A DNA stretch of 64,000 nucleotides from Desulfovibrio sp. (GCA_022839785.1 JALHJW010000003.1:222168-286167); one strand, 5' to 3'; shown: positions 25,461 to 34,230, counted from the first letter of the stretch. Notes: a model not told the origin generated them from the sequence alone. Translations and numbers: made by a program.

Positions 25461-25463
25461 GGC

Positions 25464-26231
25464 CTAGCCCTCCTTTTCCGTGCCATGGCCCGGGCCGTGC
25501 CCGGAGCCGCCGCCGTCCCGTTCGATGAGGAAGCGGCGCGCGGCCATGGCCGCCACGCCGGCGGCGGCCAGTCCGATGAGGGCCGAGACGCCGGGCAGCG
25601 CCCATTTGGTCAGGGCCAGCATGGGCGGGGTGATGGACGCCTTGTGCGGCCAGTCCGCAGGGGCGGTGTCCGCGAGGTAGAACATGTTCGGCTTGGTGTC
25701 CGAATCGGCCCGCACCACGCGCGCGATGCGGCCCTGGTTGGCGGCCAGGAGCCGGGCGGCCTCGGAGTCGGGATCGGCGATATCGCCGAAGACGCGCGCC
25801 TTGGTGGGGCAGGTGTCCACGCAGGCGGGCAGCAGCCCCCTCTCGCGGCGCTCCGGGCAGTAGTCGCACTTGTCCGCCACCTTGAGCACGGGATGGCGGT
25901 AGCGCGCGCCGTAGGGGCAGGCCGGGATGCAGTTGCCGCAGCCGATGCACAGCGCCCGGTCGATCTTCACCGTCCCGTCCTTCGGGTCCTTGAAGGTCGC
26001 GCCCGTGGGACAGGCGTCCACGCACATGGGCTTGTCGCAGTGCATGCACGCGCCGGGCTGGAAATGGCCCTGGCGGCCGCGGCCGGGCCGGGGCTCGGCC
26101 ACCTCCTTGACCTTGATCCAGTTGCGGAAGTGGCCCCCGGGCACCTCGTTGGCCACCTTGCAGGCCACCATGCAGCCCTTGCAGTCCATGCACTTGGCCG
26201 AATCGATGACCATGGCGAGTTGTGGCTTCAT
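25464..26231 (-). CDS. Four-cluster ferredoxin subunit with C-terminal membrane anchor
   Basis: A 255-aa electron-transfer subunit of the PsrB/PhsB/FdnH type. Four cysteine groups bind [4Fe-4S] clusters: CMDCKGCMVAC, CMHCDKPMCVDACP, CIGCGNCIPACP and CDYCPERRERG followed by CVDTCP. A single transmembrane helix (about 208-232, ALPGVSALIGLAAAGVAAMAA) anchors it. It has no signal peptide, so it is expected to be exported with the Tat-bearing catalytic subunit. Its ATG overlaps the catalytic subunit stop by 4 nt (ATGA). Confidence 0.9.
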   Translation of the reverse strand: MKPQLAMVIDSAKCMDCKGCMVACKVANEVPGGHFRNWIKVKEVAEPRPGRGRQGHFQPGACMHCDKPMCVDACPTGATFKDPKDGTVKIDRALCIGCGNCIPACPYGARYRHPVLKVADKCDYCPERRERGLLPACVDTCPTKARVFGDIADPDSEAARLLAANQGRIARVVRADSDTKPNMFYLADTAPADWPHKASITPPMLALTKWALPGVSALIGLAAAGVAAMAARRFLIERDGGGSGHGPGHGTEKEG

Positions 26232-28459
26232 GCCGCGCCTCCCGCCTTCGTCACGCTGACGAAGGTCTCATGCATGGCCGCGTTGCCGGTCACGCTGTCG
26301 TACTTGCCTTCCAGCACGGCCGCGATGCACAGGCCGTTGCCGTTGATCCGCGAGAGCCCCTTGGAGAGCGCGCCGAAGCCCGTCTCGGTGTAGACCGTGT
26401 CCTCGCGGATGTGCGCGGTGACGTGAAGCTTCTGCGTGCCCTCGCCCACCGGGCTCTTGACCCGCACCATCTCGCCGTCCTTCAGCCCCAGGCGCGCGGC
26501 CGCGGCCGGATGCATCCACAGGGTGTTGGTGGGGACCAGCTCGTGCAGCAGGGCGTTGTTGGTCGAGGAACTCTGCGTGACCAGGGCGCTGCGGCCCACG
26601 ACCATGCGGAAGGCGCTGTCCGCGATCTCCTTGGGCGGCGACTTGGGCGGCGCGTAGACCGGCAGCGGGTCGAGCCCGGCCGTGATGTAGCGCTGGTTGT
26701 AGAGTTCGATCTTGGCCGACTTGGTCTTGTAGCCCATGTTGTCGTAGATGCCGTAGACCTTGGAGGGATTGTAGTAGACCCCGTCGCGGGCCAGCACGTC
26801 GGCCGCGCCGTTCAGGGCGGCGAGCTGCTTGGCGCGGTATTCCTCGATGGTGAAGTCGAAGTGCTCGGCGAGGTCGAGCCGTCCGGCCACCTCCTTGAGC
26901 ACGTCGAAGACCGGCCGCGACTCGAACATGGCGGGCACGGCGGGCTCGCGCGTGACCACGCAGGCGCAGGCGCTGGAGCCCTGCAGGGCCTGGCATGGGT
27001 CCTTGCGTTCGAGATACGAGGGCGCGGGCAGGACCAGGTCGGCCATCCAGGCGGTGTCGCTCATCTGGATGTCCACCACGCAGACGAACTCCATGGCCTT
27101 GACCATCTCCAGGGTCCGGGTCCGGTCCGGCGCGGTCTGCATGGGGTTGGTCTTATACACGAACCAGCCCTTGACCGGATACGGCTCACCCGTGATGACC
27201 GCCTCGCGCGTGAGCACGAAGGAGCCCTCCTCCTCGAACATCAGCGGGACCAGGTGCGCGTCCACGCGGGTCTCGGGGTTGTCGTCGTACCAGGGGGCGT
27301 CGGCCGGGACGGGCTTCACGCCCACCTGCCGCGCGGCCAGCAGGCCGCCCGGCTTGTCCCAGTTGCCCAGAAGGGCGTTGACGATGGCGAAGGAGCGGCG
27401 AATCTGGGTGGAATTCTCGTAGTCCGAGGTGCGTCGTCCCGGGTAGACCAGGGAGGCCGGGGCGGCCGCGGCCAGCTCGCGGGCGATGCGCGCGATCTCG
27501 GGACCGGGGATGCCGGTCTCCTGCGCGGCCCACTCGGGCGTATAGGCGGAGACGTGCTCGTGCAGTTCGGGCAGGCCGAAGGTCTTCTCGGCCACCCAGC
27601 GCTCGTCGTAGAGCTTTTCATTGATGATCACGTTGCACAGGGCGAGCATGAAGGCCATGTCCGTGCCCGGCCGGATGGGCCACCACTCGTCGGCCATGGC
27701 CGCGGTCTTGGTGAAGCGCGGGTCCAGCACCACGAGCTTGGCCCCGCCCTTCATGGCCTCGACCATGTCCATGGAGTCGGGCGTGACCAGGGCTTCGAAG
27801 CGGTTGGCCCCGGCCATGATCACGTAGCGCGAGTTGAGCACGTCGGCGAAGGGCACCTCGCCGAAGGTGTCGAGGAAGGCGCGGTTGCCCGAGATGAGGC
27901 AGAGCGATTCGTGCGAGGTCACGTTGAACGAGCCGTAGACCTCGGCGAAGCGGTTCACGAAGGCCGACTGCATGTCCGCCCCGGCGGAGAAGAGCATGCC
28001 GCAGCGGGTGTACTTCTTCCCGATCTCTTCGAGCTTCGCGGAGAGCAGCGCGATGGCCTCGTCCCAGGAGATGCGCTTCCACTTGCCCTCGCCGCGCGCG
28101 CCCTGCCGGAGCAGGGGCGTCTTCAGGCGGTCCGAGTCGTAGAGCTGGGCGACGCCCGCCTGGCCGCGCGCGCAGAGCATGCCGCGCGACTTGGTGAAGA
28201 GCGGGTTGGGGTCGAGCTTGGTCACGCGGCCACCGCGCACGCGGGCGATGAGGCCGCAACGGTTGAAACACATGTCGCAAGCCGAGAAGACGCTGCTCTC
28301 CTCGCCCCTTACGGAGGCGGCCTGCGCCTCGGCCGGGGCCAAGGCGCGCAACACCCGGGGCGAGGCCGCCGCGCCCGCGCCGAGCAGCCCGGCCGCCTTG
28401 AGAAAATTCCTGCGGCCCGGGTCGAACCCCTGCCGCGCGCTGTTCATGGGATCGGACAT
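26228..28459 (-). CDS. Tat-exported molybdopterin oxidoreductase, thiosulfate/polysulfide reductase-like catalytic subunit
   Basis: A 743-aa DMSO-reductase-family enzyme. The Tat signal RRNFLKAAGLLGAG begins at residue 16. The [4Fe-4S] ligands are CDMCFNRC (61, 64, 68) and Cys96. Molybdopterin-binding regions follow, including SFNVTSHESLCLISG, where the cysteine is the likely Mo ligand, VLDPRFTKTA, and a C-terminal domain with VVGRSALVTQSS and LWMHPAAAARLGLKDGEMV. Overall resemblance is to PhsA/PsrA rather than formate dehydrogenase. With the rhodaneses, a sulfane-sulfur, thiosulfate or polysulfide substrate is likely. Exact substrate and direction are not determinable from sequence. Confidence 0.85.
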   Translation of the reverse strand: MSDPMNSARQGFDPGRRNFLKAAGLLGAGAAASPRVLRALAPAEAQAASVRGEESSVFSACDMCFNRCGLIARVRGGRVTKLDPNPLFTKSRGMLCARGQAGVAQLYDSDRLKTPLLRQGARGEGKWKRISWDEAIALLSAKLEEIGKKYTRCGMLFSAGADMQSAFVNRFAEVYGSFNVTSHESLCLISGNRAFLDTFGEVPFADVLNSRYVIMAGANRFEALVTPDSMDMVEAMKGGAKLVVLDPRFTKTAAMADEWWPIRPGTDMAFMLALCNVIINEKLYDERWVAEKTFGLPELHEHVSAYTPEWAAQETGIPGPEIARIARELAAAAPASLVYPGRRTSDYENSTQIRRSFAIVNALLGNWDKPGGLLAARQVGVKPVPADAPWYDDNPETRVDAHLVPLMFEEEGSFVLTREAVITGEPYPVKGWFVYKTNPMQTAPDRTRTLEMVKAMEFVCVVDIQMSDTAWMADLVLPAPSYLERKDPCQALQGSSACACVVTREPAVPAMFESRPVFDVLKEVAGRLDLAEHFDFTIEEYRAKQLAALNGAADVLARDGVYYNPSKVYGIYDNMGYKTKSAKIELYNQRYITAGLDPLPVYAPPKSPPKEIADSAFRMVVGRSALVTQSSSTNNALLHELVPTNTLWMHPAAAARLGLKDGEMVRVKSPVGEGTQKLHVTAHIREDTVYTETGFGALSKGLSRINGNGLCIAAVLEGKYDSVTGNAAMHETFVSVTKAGGAA

Positions 28460-28525
28460 CTGACACCTCTCTCGGTCGATGCGGCGGACGAAACGCCATC
28501 CGTCCGCCGCGTCCGGTTCACGCCG

Positions 28526-28858
28526 CTAACTGCACTTGGCCGGGGAGGGGGAATCCTTGGCGTAGTCGTAGAGGTAGGAGAAGGTGTCCTTGGCGTCCTC
28601 GGCGGTCATCTCCGCGGGCCACTTGGCGCGGCAGGGCAGCTTGTCCATGCCTTCGTACAGCTTCTTCCATTCGGCCTGGGTCTTGGAGGCCGGGGAAAGA
28701 TCCGAGGCGTCCACGCCGTGACAGGACCTGCAGTTCTTGCGGTAAAGGTACTTGCCCTTGCGGGCGTTGCCGCCCATGGTGTCCGCGGCCAGGGAAAGCC
28801 CCGCGAAGAGGGCCAGCAGGACGGCGACCGTCGCGCCGATGGACAGGGTGCGCTTCAT
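28526..28858 (-). CDS. Small exported class I-type cytochrome c
   Basis: A 110-aa protein with a signal peptide (1-24, ending LSLAADT) and one haem c motif CRSCH near residue 43. A candidate distal Met lies in the GMDKLPCRAKWPAEM region. Two further cysteines (CRAKW and the C-terminal CS) could form a disulfide. It is the first gene of the operon containing the molybdopterin enzyme, so it probably carries electrons to or from that complex. AAGGAG lies 7 nt before the ATG. Confidence 0.85.
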   Translation of the reverse strand: MKRTLSIGATVAVLLALFAGLSLAADTMGGNARKGKYLYRKNCRSCHGVDASDLSPASKTQAEWKKLYEGMDKLPCRAKWPAEMTAEDAKDTFSYLYDYAKDSPSPAKCS

Positions 28859-29160
28859 GGCAGTGCTCCTTGCTCGTAGGTTTGAAAACGACGCCGGGGG
28901 GGCAGGTCCGGCTGCGCCCACGGCTTGACTCCGTCTTTTGCCCTTCACATACCCATACCCGGTATGTGTGTCAATGGGGCCTGTGACATTTTCACGCATG
29001 ACTTATGGCGATGATTGTCATTACTCCGGTCAATACATGGCGGGCAGCCGCGCCGCCAGCCATCGTACCATCTACCCGAACCGGGTAGCGTGACGGAGAG
29101 GCGCGGGACGCGCCGGGCCGGACTTGCCCCCGGTGGGCGAAATGGTCTAGCCTCAGGACC
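28859..29160. other. Divergent intergenic region with two palindromes
   Basis: It separates the minus-strand molybdoenzyme operon from plus-strand mscS. It holds the operon promoter with its spacer palindrome (28946-28974) and a 7-3-7 inverted repeat CTACCCG-AAC-CGGGTAG at 29072-29088, 72 nt before mscS. Both contain a TACCCG core. No gene is seen. Confidence 0.6.
28946..28974 (-). promoter_or_regulatory. Promoter of the molybdoenzyme/rhodanese operon with operator in the spacer
   Basis: On the minus strand TTGACA (28974-28969) and TATGTG (28951-28946) are exactly 17 nt apart. The spacer contains the palindrome CATACC-G-GGTATG (28954-28966). Placement between -35 and -10 is classic for repression. 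Inverted ACC/GGT halves are usual for CsoR-family operators, making the regulator at 21963 the first candidate. Confidence 0.65.
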
Positions 29161-30165
29161 ATGCAGATCACCATCGACCAGAAAACCCTCGAATCCCTGT
29201 CCCGCGACCTCTCGCGTCTCTTGGACGCGACCGTGGCCTGGACGCTGTCCACGGGCCTGCGCATCCTGCTCGTCGCCCTGCTGGTGACGATCGCGGTCAA
29301 GGTCGGCCGCCGCGCCCTGGACGCCGTCTTCGCCCGCGTCTCGCGCAGCCAGGACGTGGAGTACGGCAAGCGCATCGACACGCTGCATTCCATCACCGCG
29401 TTCAGCCTCAAGGCGGGCATCGTCACCGTGGGCGTCTTCGTGGTCCTGGGCCAGATCGGCATCAACCTCGGCCCCATCCTGGCCGCCGCGGGCATTCTCG
29501 GCCTGGCCGTGGGCTTCGGCGCGCAGACCCTGGTGCAGGACGTGATCTCCGGTTTCTTCCTGCTGGTGGAGGACCAGGTGCGCGTGGGCGACGTGGTCCA
29601 GATCGGCGACAAGGGCGGGCTGGTGGAGCGCATCACCCTGCGCCTCATCGTGCTGCGCGACGTGGCGGGCAACGTGCACTACATCCGCAACGGCAAGGTG
29701 GACGTGGTCACGAATATGACCAAGGACTTCTCGCGCTACGTCTTCGACGTCGGGGTGGCCTACAGGGAGGACACGGACCGGGTGGTGGAGACGCTCCGGG
29801 AGATCGACGAGGCCATGCGCGCGGACCCGGATTTCGGCCCGCGCATCCTGGAGCCCATCGAAATCCTGGGCGTGGACCGGTTCGACGATTCCGCCGTGGT
29901 CATCCGCGCGCGCACCAAGACCAGACCCAGCCAGCAATGGCTCGTGGGCCGCGAGTTCAACCGCCGCATCAAGCGCCGCTTCGACGAACTGGGCATCGAG
30001 ATACCCTTCCCGCACCGCACCCTCTTTTGGGGGGACGGCCAGATCGAACGCCTGCGCGGCGATGCGGCGCGCACCCCGGCGGCACCGGCCGCGCCCTCCC
30101 CCGCGCCCTCGCAGGCCCCCTCGGCCGATCCCGGGGACGACCGGGCCGAAGACCTCGCCGGGTAG
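29161..30165 (+). CDS. mscS: Small-conductance mechanosensitive channel (MscS family)
   Basis: A 334-aa inner-membrane channel that opens under membrane tension to release osmolytes. It has about three N-terminal transmembrane helices, with the pore-lining TM3 recognised from ILAAAGILGLAVGFGAQTLVQDVISGFFLLVED (Gly/Ala packing), and then the cytoplasmic beta domain (VRVGDVVQIGDKGGLVERITLR). The C-terminal ~30 residues are Ala/Pro-rich and disordered. Longer than E. coli MscS (286 aa). It is divergent from the cytochrome c operon and 9 nt ahead of the DVU0298-like gene. Confidence 0.9.
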   Translation: MQITIDQKTLESLSRDLSRLLDATVAWTLSTGLRILLVALLVTIAVKVGRRALDAVFARVSRSQDVEYGKRIDTLHSITAFSLKAGIVTVGVFVVLGQIGINLGPILAAAGILGLAVGFGAQTLVQDVISGFFLLVEDQVRVGDVVQIGDKGGLVERITLRLIVLRDVAGNVHYIRNGKVDVVTNMTKDFSRYVFDVGVAYREDTDRVVETLREIDEAMRADPDFGPRILEPIEILGVDRFDDSAVVIRARTKTRPSQQWLVGREFNRRIKRRFDELGIEIPFPHRTLFWGDGQIERLRGDAARTPAAPAAPSPAPSQAPSADPGDDRAEDLAG

Positions 30166-30174
30166 GGTCGCGGC

Positions 30175-30978
30175 ATGCGCCTGCGCGAAGCCAAGCCCCT
30201 GCTTCTGGCCGTCCTGCGGCGGAGCGACTGGCGAAGCGGACTTGCAGACGTCCTCGGCTGGCCCGCCAAGGCGCTCGCGGGCGCGCTCTTCTCCCTCATC
30301 CTGCACCCGGAGCCCGCGGTGCGCTTCCGGGCCGCCGAGGCCTTCGGCATCGTCCTGGCCGGGCTGGCGGGGCGCGACATGGAGGCCGCGCGCGTGGTCA
30401 TGCGCGGCATGCTCTGGCGCATGAACGAGGAATCCGGCGGCATCGGCTGGGGCGTGCCCGAGTCCATGGCCTGCGCCTGCGCCCACAGCCCGGCCCTGGC
30501 GCGCGAGTACCACGCCATCCTGCTCGCCTACATCCACGAGCACAGCGGCGTCTGCCACGGCATTTTCGTGGACAACCCCGTGCTCCGGCGCGGCGTGCTC
30601 TGGGGCGTGTGGCGGCTGGCCCTGGCGCGGCCGGAACTCGCGGCGAAGGCGGCGTCCGACCTCGTGGCCGTGCTCGACCCGGGCCGCGCCCTGGAAGGAC
30701 GCGAGGGCACGCCCGAAGCCCCGGAATGTCATGACACGGCCTCCCGCGTCCTGGCGTGCAAGGCCCTGGCGGCCCTGGCGCGGGCCGGACAGCCGCTGCC
30801 CCCCGGGACGGCCGCGGCCGTCGCCGTCTGGCGCGGGGACGCGACCCCGGCGGAGATCTGGCAGGACGACGAACTGCGTGCCGTCCGGACCGGGGAGGCC
30901 GTCGCCGAAGTCCTGGCCGCTCTCGCGTCCGGCCTCGCCCTGGTCCCCGGCCCGCCTCTGTCTCCGCAGAAATTTTGA
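30175..30978 (+). CDS. DVU0298-like protein, HEAT-repeat-like helical protein
   Basis: A 267-aa Ala/Leu-rich helical protein. It resembles a family named after Desulfovibrio vulgaris DVU0298, recognised from the run HPEPAVRFRAAEAFGIVLAGLA, MRGMLWRMNEESGGIGWGVPESMA and YIHEHSGVCHGIFVDNPVLRRGVLWG. Repeats of paired helices suggest a HEAT-type scaffold. No biochemical role is known to me. Four cysteines and several histidines in the middle (ACACAHSP, CHGIF) could bind metal. It follows mscS by 9 nt and is probably co-transcribed. Confidence 0.6.
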   Translation: MRLREAKPLLLAVLRRSDWRSGLADVLGWPAKALAGALFSLILHPEPAVRFRAAEAFGIVLAGLAGRDMEAARVVMRGMLWRMNEESGGIGWGVPESMACACAHSPALAREYHAILLAYIHEHSGVCHGIFVDNPVLRRGVLWGVWRLALARPELAAKAASDLVAVLDPGRALEGREGTPEAPECHDTASRVLACKALAALARAGQPLPPGTAAAVAVWRGDATPAEIWQDDELRAVRTGEAVAEVLAALASGLALVPGPPLSPQKF

Positions 30979-31401
30979 TTGAGTATCAGGCGCTTTTTGG
31001 AGTATGGGAGGCGTAGTTATACGGAAACACCGACAGGCGATCCCCGGGCGCGCGTCCGCGATTGGACAAGGCGGAGCGTCCCGTGTTCGGCTGTACGACC
31101 CGCTGACAGCGGCCCCTTTGCCCACCGTGCCGCCCGGCAGCTTGCGCCGGACGGCTGAAAGCCTTGCCGGACGAGGCTTTTCGGTTGACAAAGGGGGGCG
31201 TTGTTCACTAGCACAGTAGGGCTTGTCCTGTTTTGGTCAAGCTGCGGGTCTGGCTTCCCGGAAGGCATTCGGAGGTCCCCTCCTGTCCACGGCGACTCAT
31301 CGGCACGGGTCCGTTGCGGCCCTGCCGGTTCGAATACGGCGATAGAGAGGCGTATGACAGGGCATTCGCCCTAAACTCTTGAACGACGGAGGTAATGGAC
31401 A
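30979..31401. other. Leader and promoter region of dsrABD
   Basis: No gene. At 31158-31180 an inverted repeat (AAAGCCT, 9-nt loop, AGGCTTT) may be a terminator remnant or an operator. A TTGACA box at 31185-31190 follows. The dsrA start codon is ~190 nt further on, so the transcript would have a long leader. GGAGG lies 9 nt before dsrA. Confidence 0.5.
31185..31214 (+). promoter_or_regulatory. Candidate dsrAB promoter
   Basis: A perfect -35 TTGACA (31185-31190) is followed after 18 nt by TAGCAC (31209-31214), a weak -10. The inverted repeat at 31158-31180 lies directly upstream. Confidence 0.4.
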
Positions 31402-32712
31402 ATGGCGAAACATCAGACCCCGATGCTCGACGAGCTGACCAAGGGGCCGTGGCCCAGCTTCGTTGACGACATCAAGGCCGAAGCTGCCCGCCGCGCCGCC
31501 AACAAGGACGGCGTCGAGTACCAGATTCCGGTGGACGTCTGCGACGACCTGCTCGGCATCCTGGAGCTGGCCTACAAGGACAAGGAGACCCACTGGAAGC
31601 ACGGCGGCATCGTCGGCGTGTTCGGTTACGGCGGCGGCGTCATCGGCCGCTACTGCGACGTGCCCCAGCAGTTCCCCGGCGTGGCCCATTTCCACACCGT
31701 CCGTCTGAACCAGCCCGGCGGCAAGTTCTACACCACCGAGTACCTGCGCGACATCATGAAGATCTGGGACATGCGCGGCTCGGGCCTGACCAACATGCAC
31801 GGCTCCACCGGCGACATCGTGCTCCTGGGCACCTTCACCGAGCAGCTTGAGGAAATCTTCTACGAGATGACCCACAAGCTGAACACCGACCTGGGCGGCT
31901 CGGGCTCCAACCTGCGCACCCCGGCCGAGTGCATGGGCATGTCCCGTTGCGAGTACGCCTGCTACGACACCATGGCGCTGTGCTACGCCCTGACCAACGA
32001 GTACCAGGACGAGCTGCACCGCCCCGCCTTCCCCTACAAGTTCAAGTTCAAGTTCGACGGCTGCCCCAACGGCTGCGTGGCCGCCCTGGCCCGCTCCGAC
32101 CTGTCCTTCGTGGGCACCTGGAAGGGCGCCATCAAGGTCGACCAGAAGGCCGTGGCCGCTTACGTGGCCGGCGAACTGAAGCCCAACGCCGGCGCCCACG
32201 CGGGCCGCGACTGGGGCAAGTTCGACATCATGAAGGAAGTCGTGAACCTCTGTCCGACCCAGTGCATGAGCTACGACGGCAAGACCCTGTCGATCAACGA
32301 CAAGGAGTGCTACCGCTGCATGCACTGCATCAACACCATGCCCGTCGCCCTCAAGGTCGGCGACGAGAAGGGCCTGTGCATGCTGGCCGGCGCCAAGGCG
32401 CCGATCCTGGACGGCGCCCAGATGTCCTCCCTGCTCGTGCCCTTCCTGCCCGTCGAGGAGCCCTTCGACGAGATCAAGGAAGTGGTCGAGAACATCTGGG
32501 AGTGGTGGATGGAAGAGGGCAAGAACCGCGAGCGCCTGGGCGAGACCCTGAAGCGCCTCGGCTTCGGCAAGATCCTCGAAGTCACCGGTATCACCCCGGA
32601 TGCCCGCCACGTGCAGCATCCGCGCGAGAACCCCTACATCTTCTGGTCCGCGGAAGAGGTCGGCGGCTGGGATCGCGACATCAAGGAATACCGCAAGCGT
32701 CACGCCCGCTAG
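31402..32712 (+). CDS. dsrA: Dissimilatory sulfite reductase alpha subunit
   Basis: A 436-aa subunit of the cytoplasmic DsrA2B2 enzyme that reduces sulfite, passing sulfur to DsrC. The sirohaem/[4Fe-4S] region is seen as CMGMSRCEYAC and DGCPNGC. An inserted ferredoxin domain follows, with CPTQC and CYRCMHCINTMP. Sequence runs such as MHGSTGDIVLLGTFTEQLEE are characteristic of reductive bacterial-type DsrA. GGAGG precedes the ATG. Codon use is strongly biased to C/G-ending optimal codons, as expected of a highly expressed respiratory gene. Followed by dsrB after 63 nt. Confidence 0.98.
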   Translation: MAKHQTPMLDELTKGPWPSFVDDIKAEAARRAANKDGVEYQIPVDVCDDLLGILELAYKDKETHWKHGGIVGVFGYGGGVIGRYCDVPQQFPGVAHFHTVRLNQPGGKFYTTEYLRDIMKIWDMRGSGLTNMHGSTGDIVLLGTFTEQLEEIFYEMTHKLNTDLGGSGSNLRTPAECMGMSRCEYACYDTMALCYALTNEYQDELHRPAFPYKFKFKFDGCPNGCVAALARSDLSFVGTWKGAIKVDQKAVAAYVAGELKPNAGAHAGRDWGKFDIMKEVVNLCPTQCMSYDGKTLSINDKECYRCMHCINTMPVALKVGDEKGLCMLAGAKAPILDGAQMSSLLVPFLPVEEPFDEIKEVVENIWEWWMEEGKNRERLGETLKRLGFGKILEVTGITPDARHVQHPRENPYIFWSAEEVGGWDRDIKEYRKRHAR

Positions 32713-32775
32713 GCTGTCGCGCGAGACACGGCTGATAACAACCGAACAACGACAGAACTCTAGGGAGGACACCCC

Positions 32776-33921
32776 ATGGCTTTTATCTCCTCGGGCTACA
32801 ATCCTGACAAACCGATGGAAGGCCGCATCTCCGACATCGGTCCCCGCCACTACACCGACTTCCTGCCGCCGGTCATCGCCAAGAACTACGGCAAGTGGGC
32901 GTACCACGAGATCCTGGAGCCCGGCGTGCTCATGCACAAGGCCGAGTCCGGCGACGAGGTGTACACCGTGCGCGTGGGCTCCACCCGCCTCATCACCGTC
33001 GGCCTGATCCAGGAGATCTGCGACATCGCCGACAAGCACTGCGGCGGCCACGTCCGCTGGACGACCCGCAACAACATCGAGTTCATGGTGGACAGCAAGG
33101 CCAAGGTCGCCCCCCTGAAGGCCGACCTCGCCGCCCGCAAGTTCGCCGGCGGCTCCGCCAAGTTCCCCATCGGCGGCACCGGCGCCTCCGTGCCGAACAT
33201 CGTCCACACCCAGGGCTGGGTGCACTGCCATACGCCCGCCACCGACGCCTCCGGCCCGGTGAAGGTGATCATGGACGAGCTGTTCCACGAGTTCCAGACC
33301 ATGGAGCTGCCCGCTCCCCTGCGTCTGGCCCTGGCCTGCTGCCTGAACATGTGCGGCGCCTGCCACTGCTCCGACCTCGCGGTCGTCGGCATCCACCGCA
33401 AGCCGCCCCAGATCGACCACGAAGTGCTGGAGAACATCTGCGAGATCCCGCTCGCCGTCTCCGCCTGCCCCACGGCCGCCATCCGTCCCTCCAAGACCGA
33501 GTTCGAGGGCAAGGAAAAGAAGACCGTGGCCATCAAGGAAGACCGCTGCATGTTCTGCGGCAACTGCTACACCATGTGCGCCGCCCTGCCCCTGGCCGAC
33601 TCCGAGGGTGACGGCTGCGCCATCATGGTCGGCGGCAAGGTTTCCAACCGCATCAGCAACCCCAAGTTCTCCAAGGTCGTCGTGGCGTACGTGCCCAACG
33701 AGCCCCCGCGCTGGCCGACCCTGGTGAAGACCGTCCGCCAGATCGTGGACGCCTACAAGAAGGGCGCGAACAAGTACGAGCGTCTGGGCGACTGGGCCGA
33801 GCGCATCGGCTGGGAGCGCTTCTTCGACGTCACCGGGCTGCAGTTCACCAAGCACCTGATTGACGACTTCCGCGATCCGGCCTACTACACTTGGAGGCAG
33901 ACCACCAACTTCAAGTGGTAA
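32776..33921 (+). CDS. dsrB: Dissimilatory sulfite reductase beta subunit
   Basis: A 381-aa partner of DsrA that holds the catalytically active sirohaem. Motifs: HCGGHVRWTTRNNIEFMV, the sirohaem-proximal cysteines in ACCLNMCGACHCSDLA, and a ferredoxin module with CPTAAI and CMFCGNCYTMC. The opening MAFISSGYNPDKPMEGRISDIGP is typical of sulfate-reducer DsrB. AGGGAGG lies upstream of the ATG. It is followed by a strong hairpin and dsrD. Confidence 0.98.
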   Translation: MAFISSGYNPDKPMEGRISDIGPRHYTDFLPPVIAKNYGKWAYHEILEPGVLMHKAESGDEVYTVRVGSTRLITVGLIQEICDIADKHCGGHVRWTTRNNIEFMVDSKAKVAPLKADLAARKFAGGSAKFPIGGTGASVPNIVHTQGWVHCHTPATDASGPVKVIMDELFHEFQTMELPAPLRLALACCLNMCGACHCSDLAVVGIHRKPPQIDHEVLENICEIPLAVSACPTAAIRPSKTEFEGKEKKTVAIKEDRCMFCGNCYTMCAALPLADSEGDGCAIMVGGKVSNRISNPKFSKVVVAYVPNEPPRWPTLVKTVRQIVDAYKKGANKYERLGDWAERIGWERFFDVTGLQFTKHLIDDFRDPAYYTWRQTTNFKW

Positions 33922-33940
33922 CAGCCGCATAGGGAACACG

Positions 33941-33965
33941 GGGGCGCGGCGTCAGGCCGCGCCCC
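33941..33965 (+). promoter_or_regulatory. Perfect hairpin between dsrB and dsrD
   Basis: A 10-bp GC stem (GGGGCGCGGC / GCCGCGCCCC) with a GTCAG loop lies between dsrB and dsrD, 22 nt before the dsrD start. There is no T tract. It probably acts as an mRNA stabiliser or partial attenuator that sets dsrAB against dsrD levels. Confidence 0.6.
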
Positions 33966-33987
33966 TCAACAACAAAGGGGTTGCGTC

Positions 33988-34230
33988 ATGGCGCTGGATA
34001 TGGCTACCGCCCAGAAAACGATTCTGGACTTCCTCGAAGGCAAGGCCAAGAGCAAGACCAAATTCTATTTCAACGACTTCTGCGATCTCTTTCCCGATGA
34101 GAAGTCCCGCGACGTGAAGAAAGTCCTGACCGAGCTGGTCAAGGGCGAGAAGATCGTCTACTGGTCCAGCGGCTCGACCACCATGTACGGGCTGAAGGGC
34201 CTGGGCAAGCACGCCGACGGCGAAGAGTAG
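33988..34230 (+). CDS. dsrD: DsrD, small winged-helix activator of DsrAB
   Basis: An 80-aa protein with a winged-helix fold, recognised from its place after dsrB and from AQKTILDFLEGKAKSKTKFYFNDF and KKVLTELVKGEKIVYWSSGSTTMYGL. Published work describes DsrD as an allosteric activator of sulfite reduction rather than a DNA-binding protein, and its presence marks reductive (sulfate- or sulfite-reducing) dsr loci. Followed by a terminator-like hairpin and dsrN. Confidence 0.95.
   Translation: MALDMATAQKTILDFLEGKAKSKTKFYFNDFCDLFPDEKSRDVKKVLTELVKGEKIVYWSSGSTTMYGLKGLGKHADGEE

Noticed and set aside
28998..29020. A half-match to a Fur box (GATGATTGTCATTA) upstream of mscS
   Set aside because: Only one half-site fits and the symmetric partner is missing; the good Fur-like box is at 50691.
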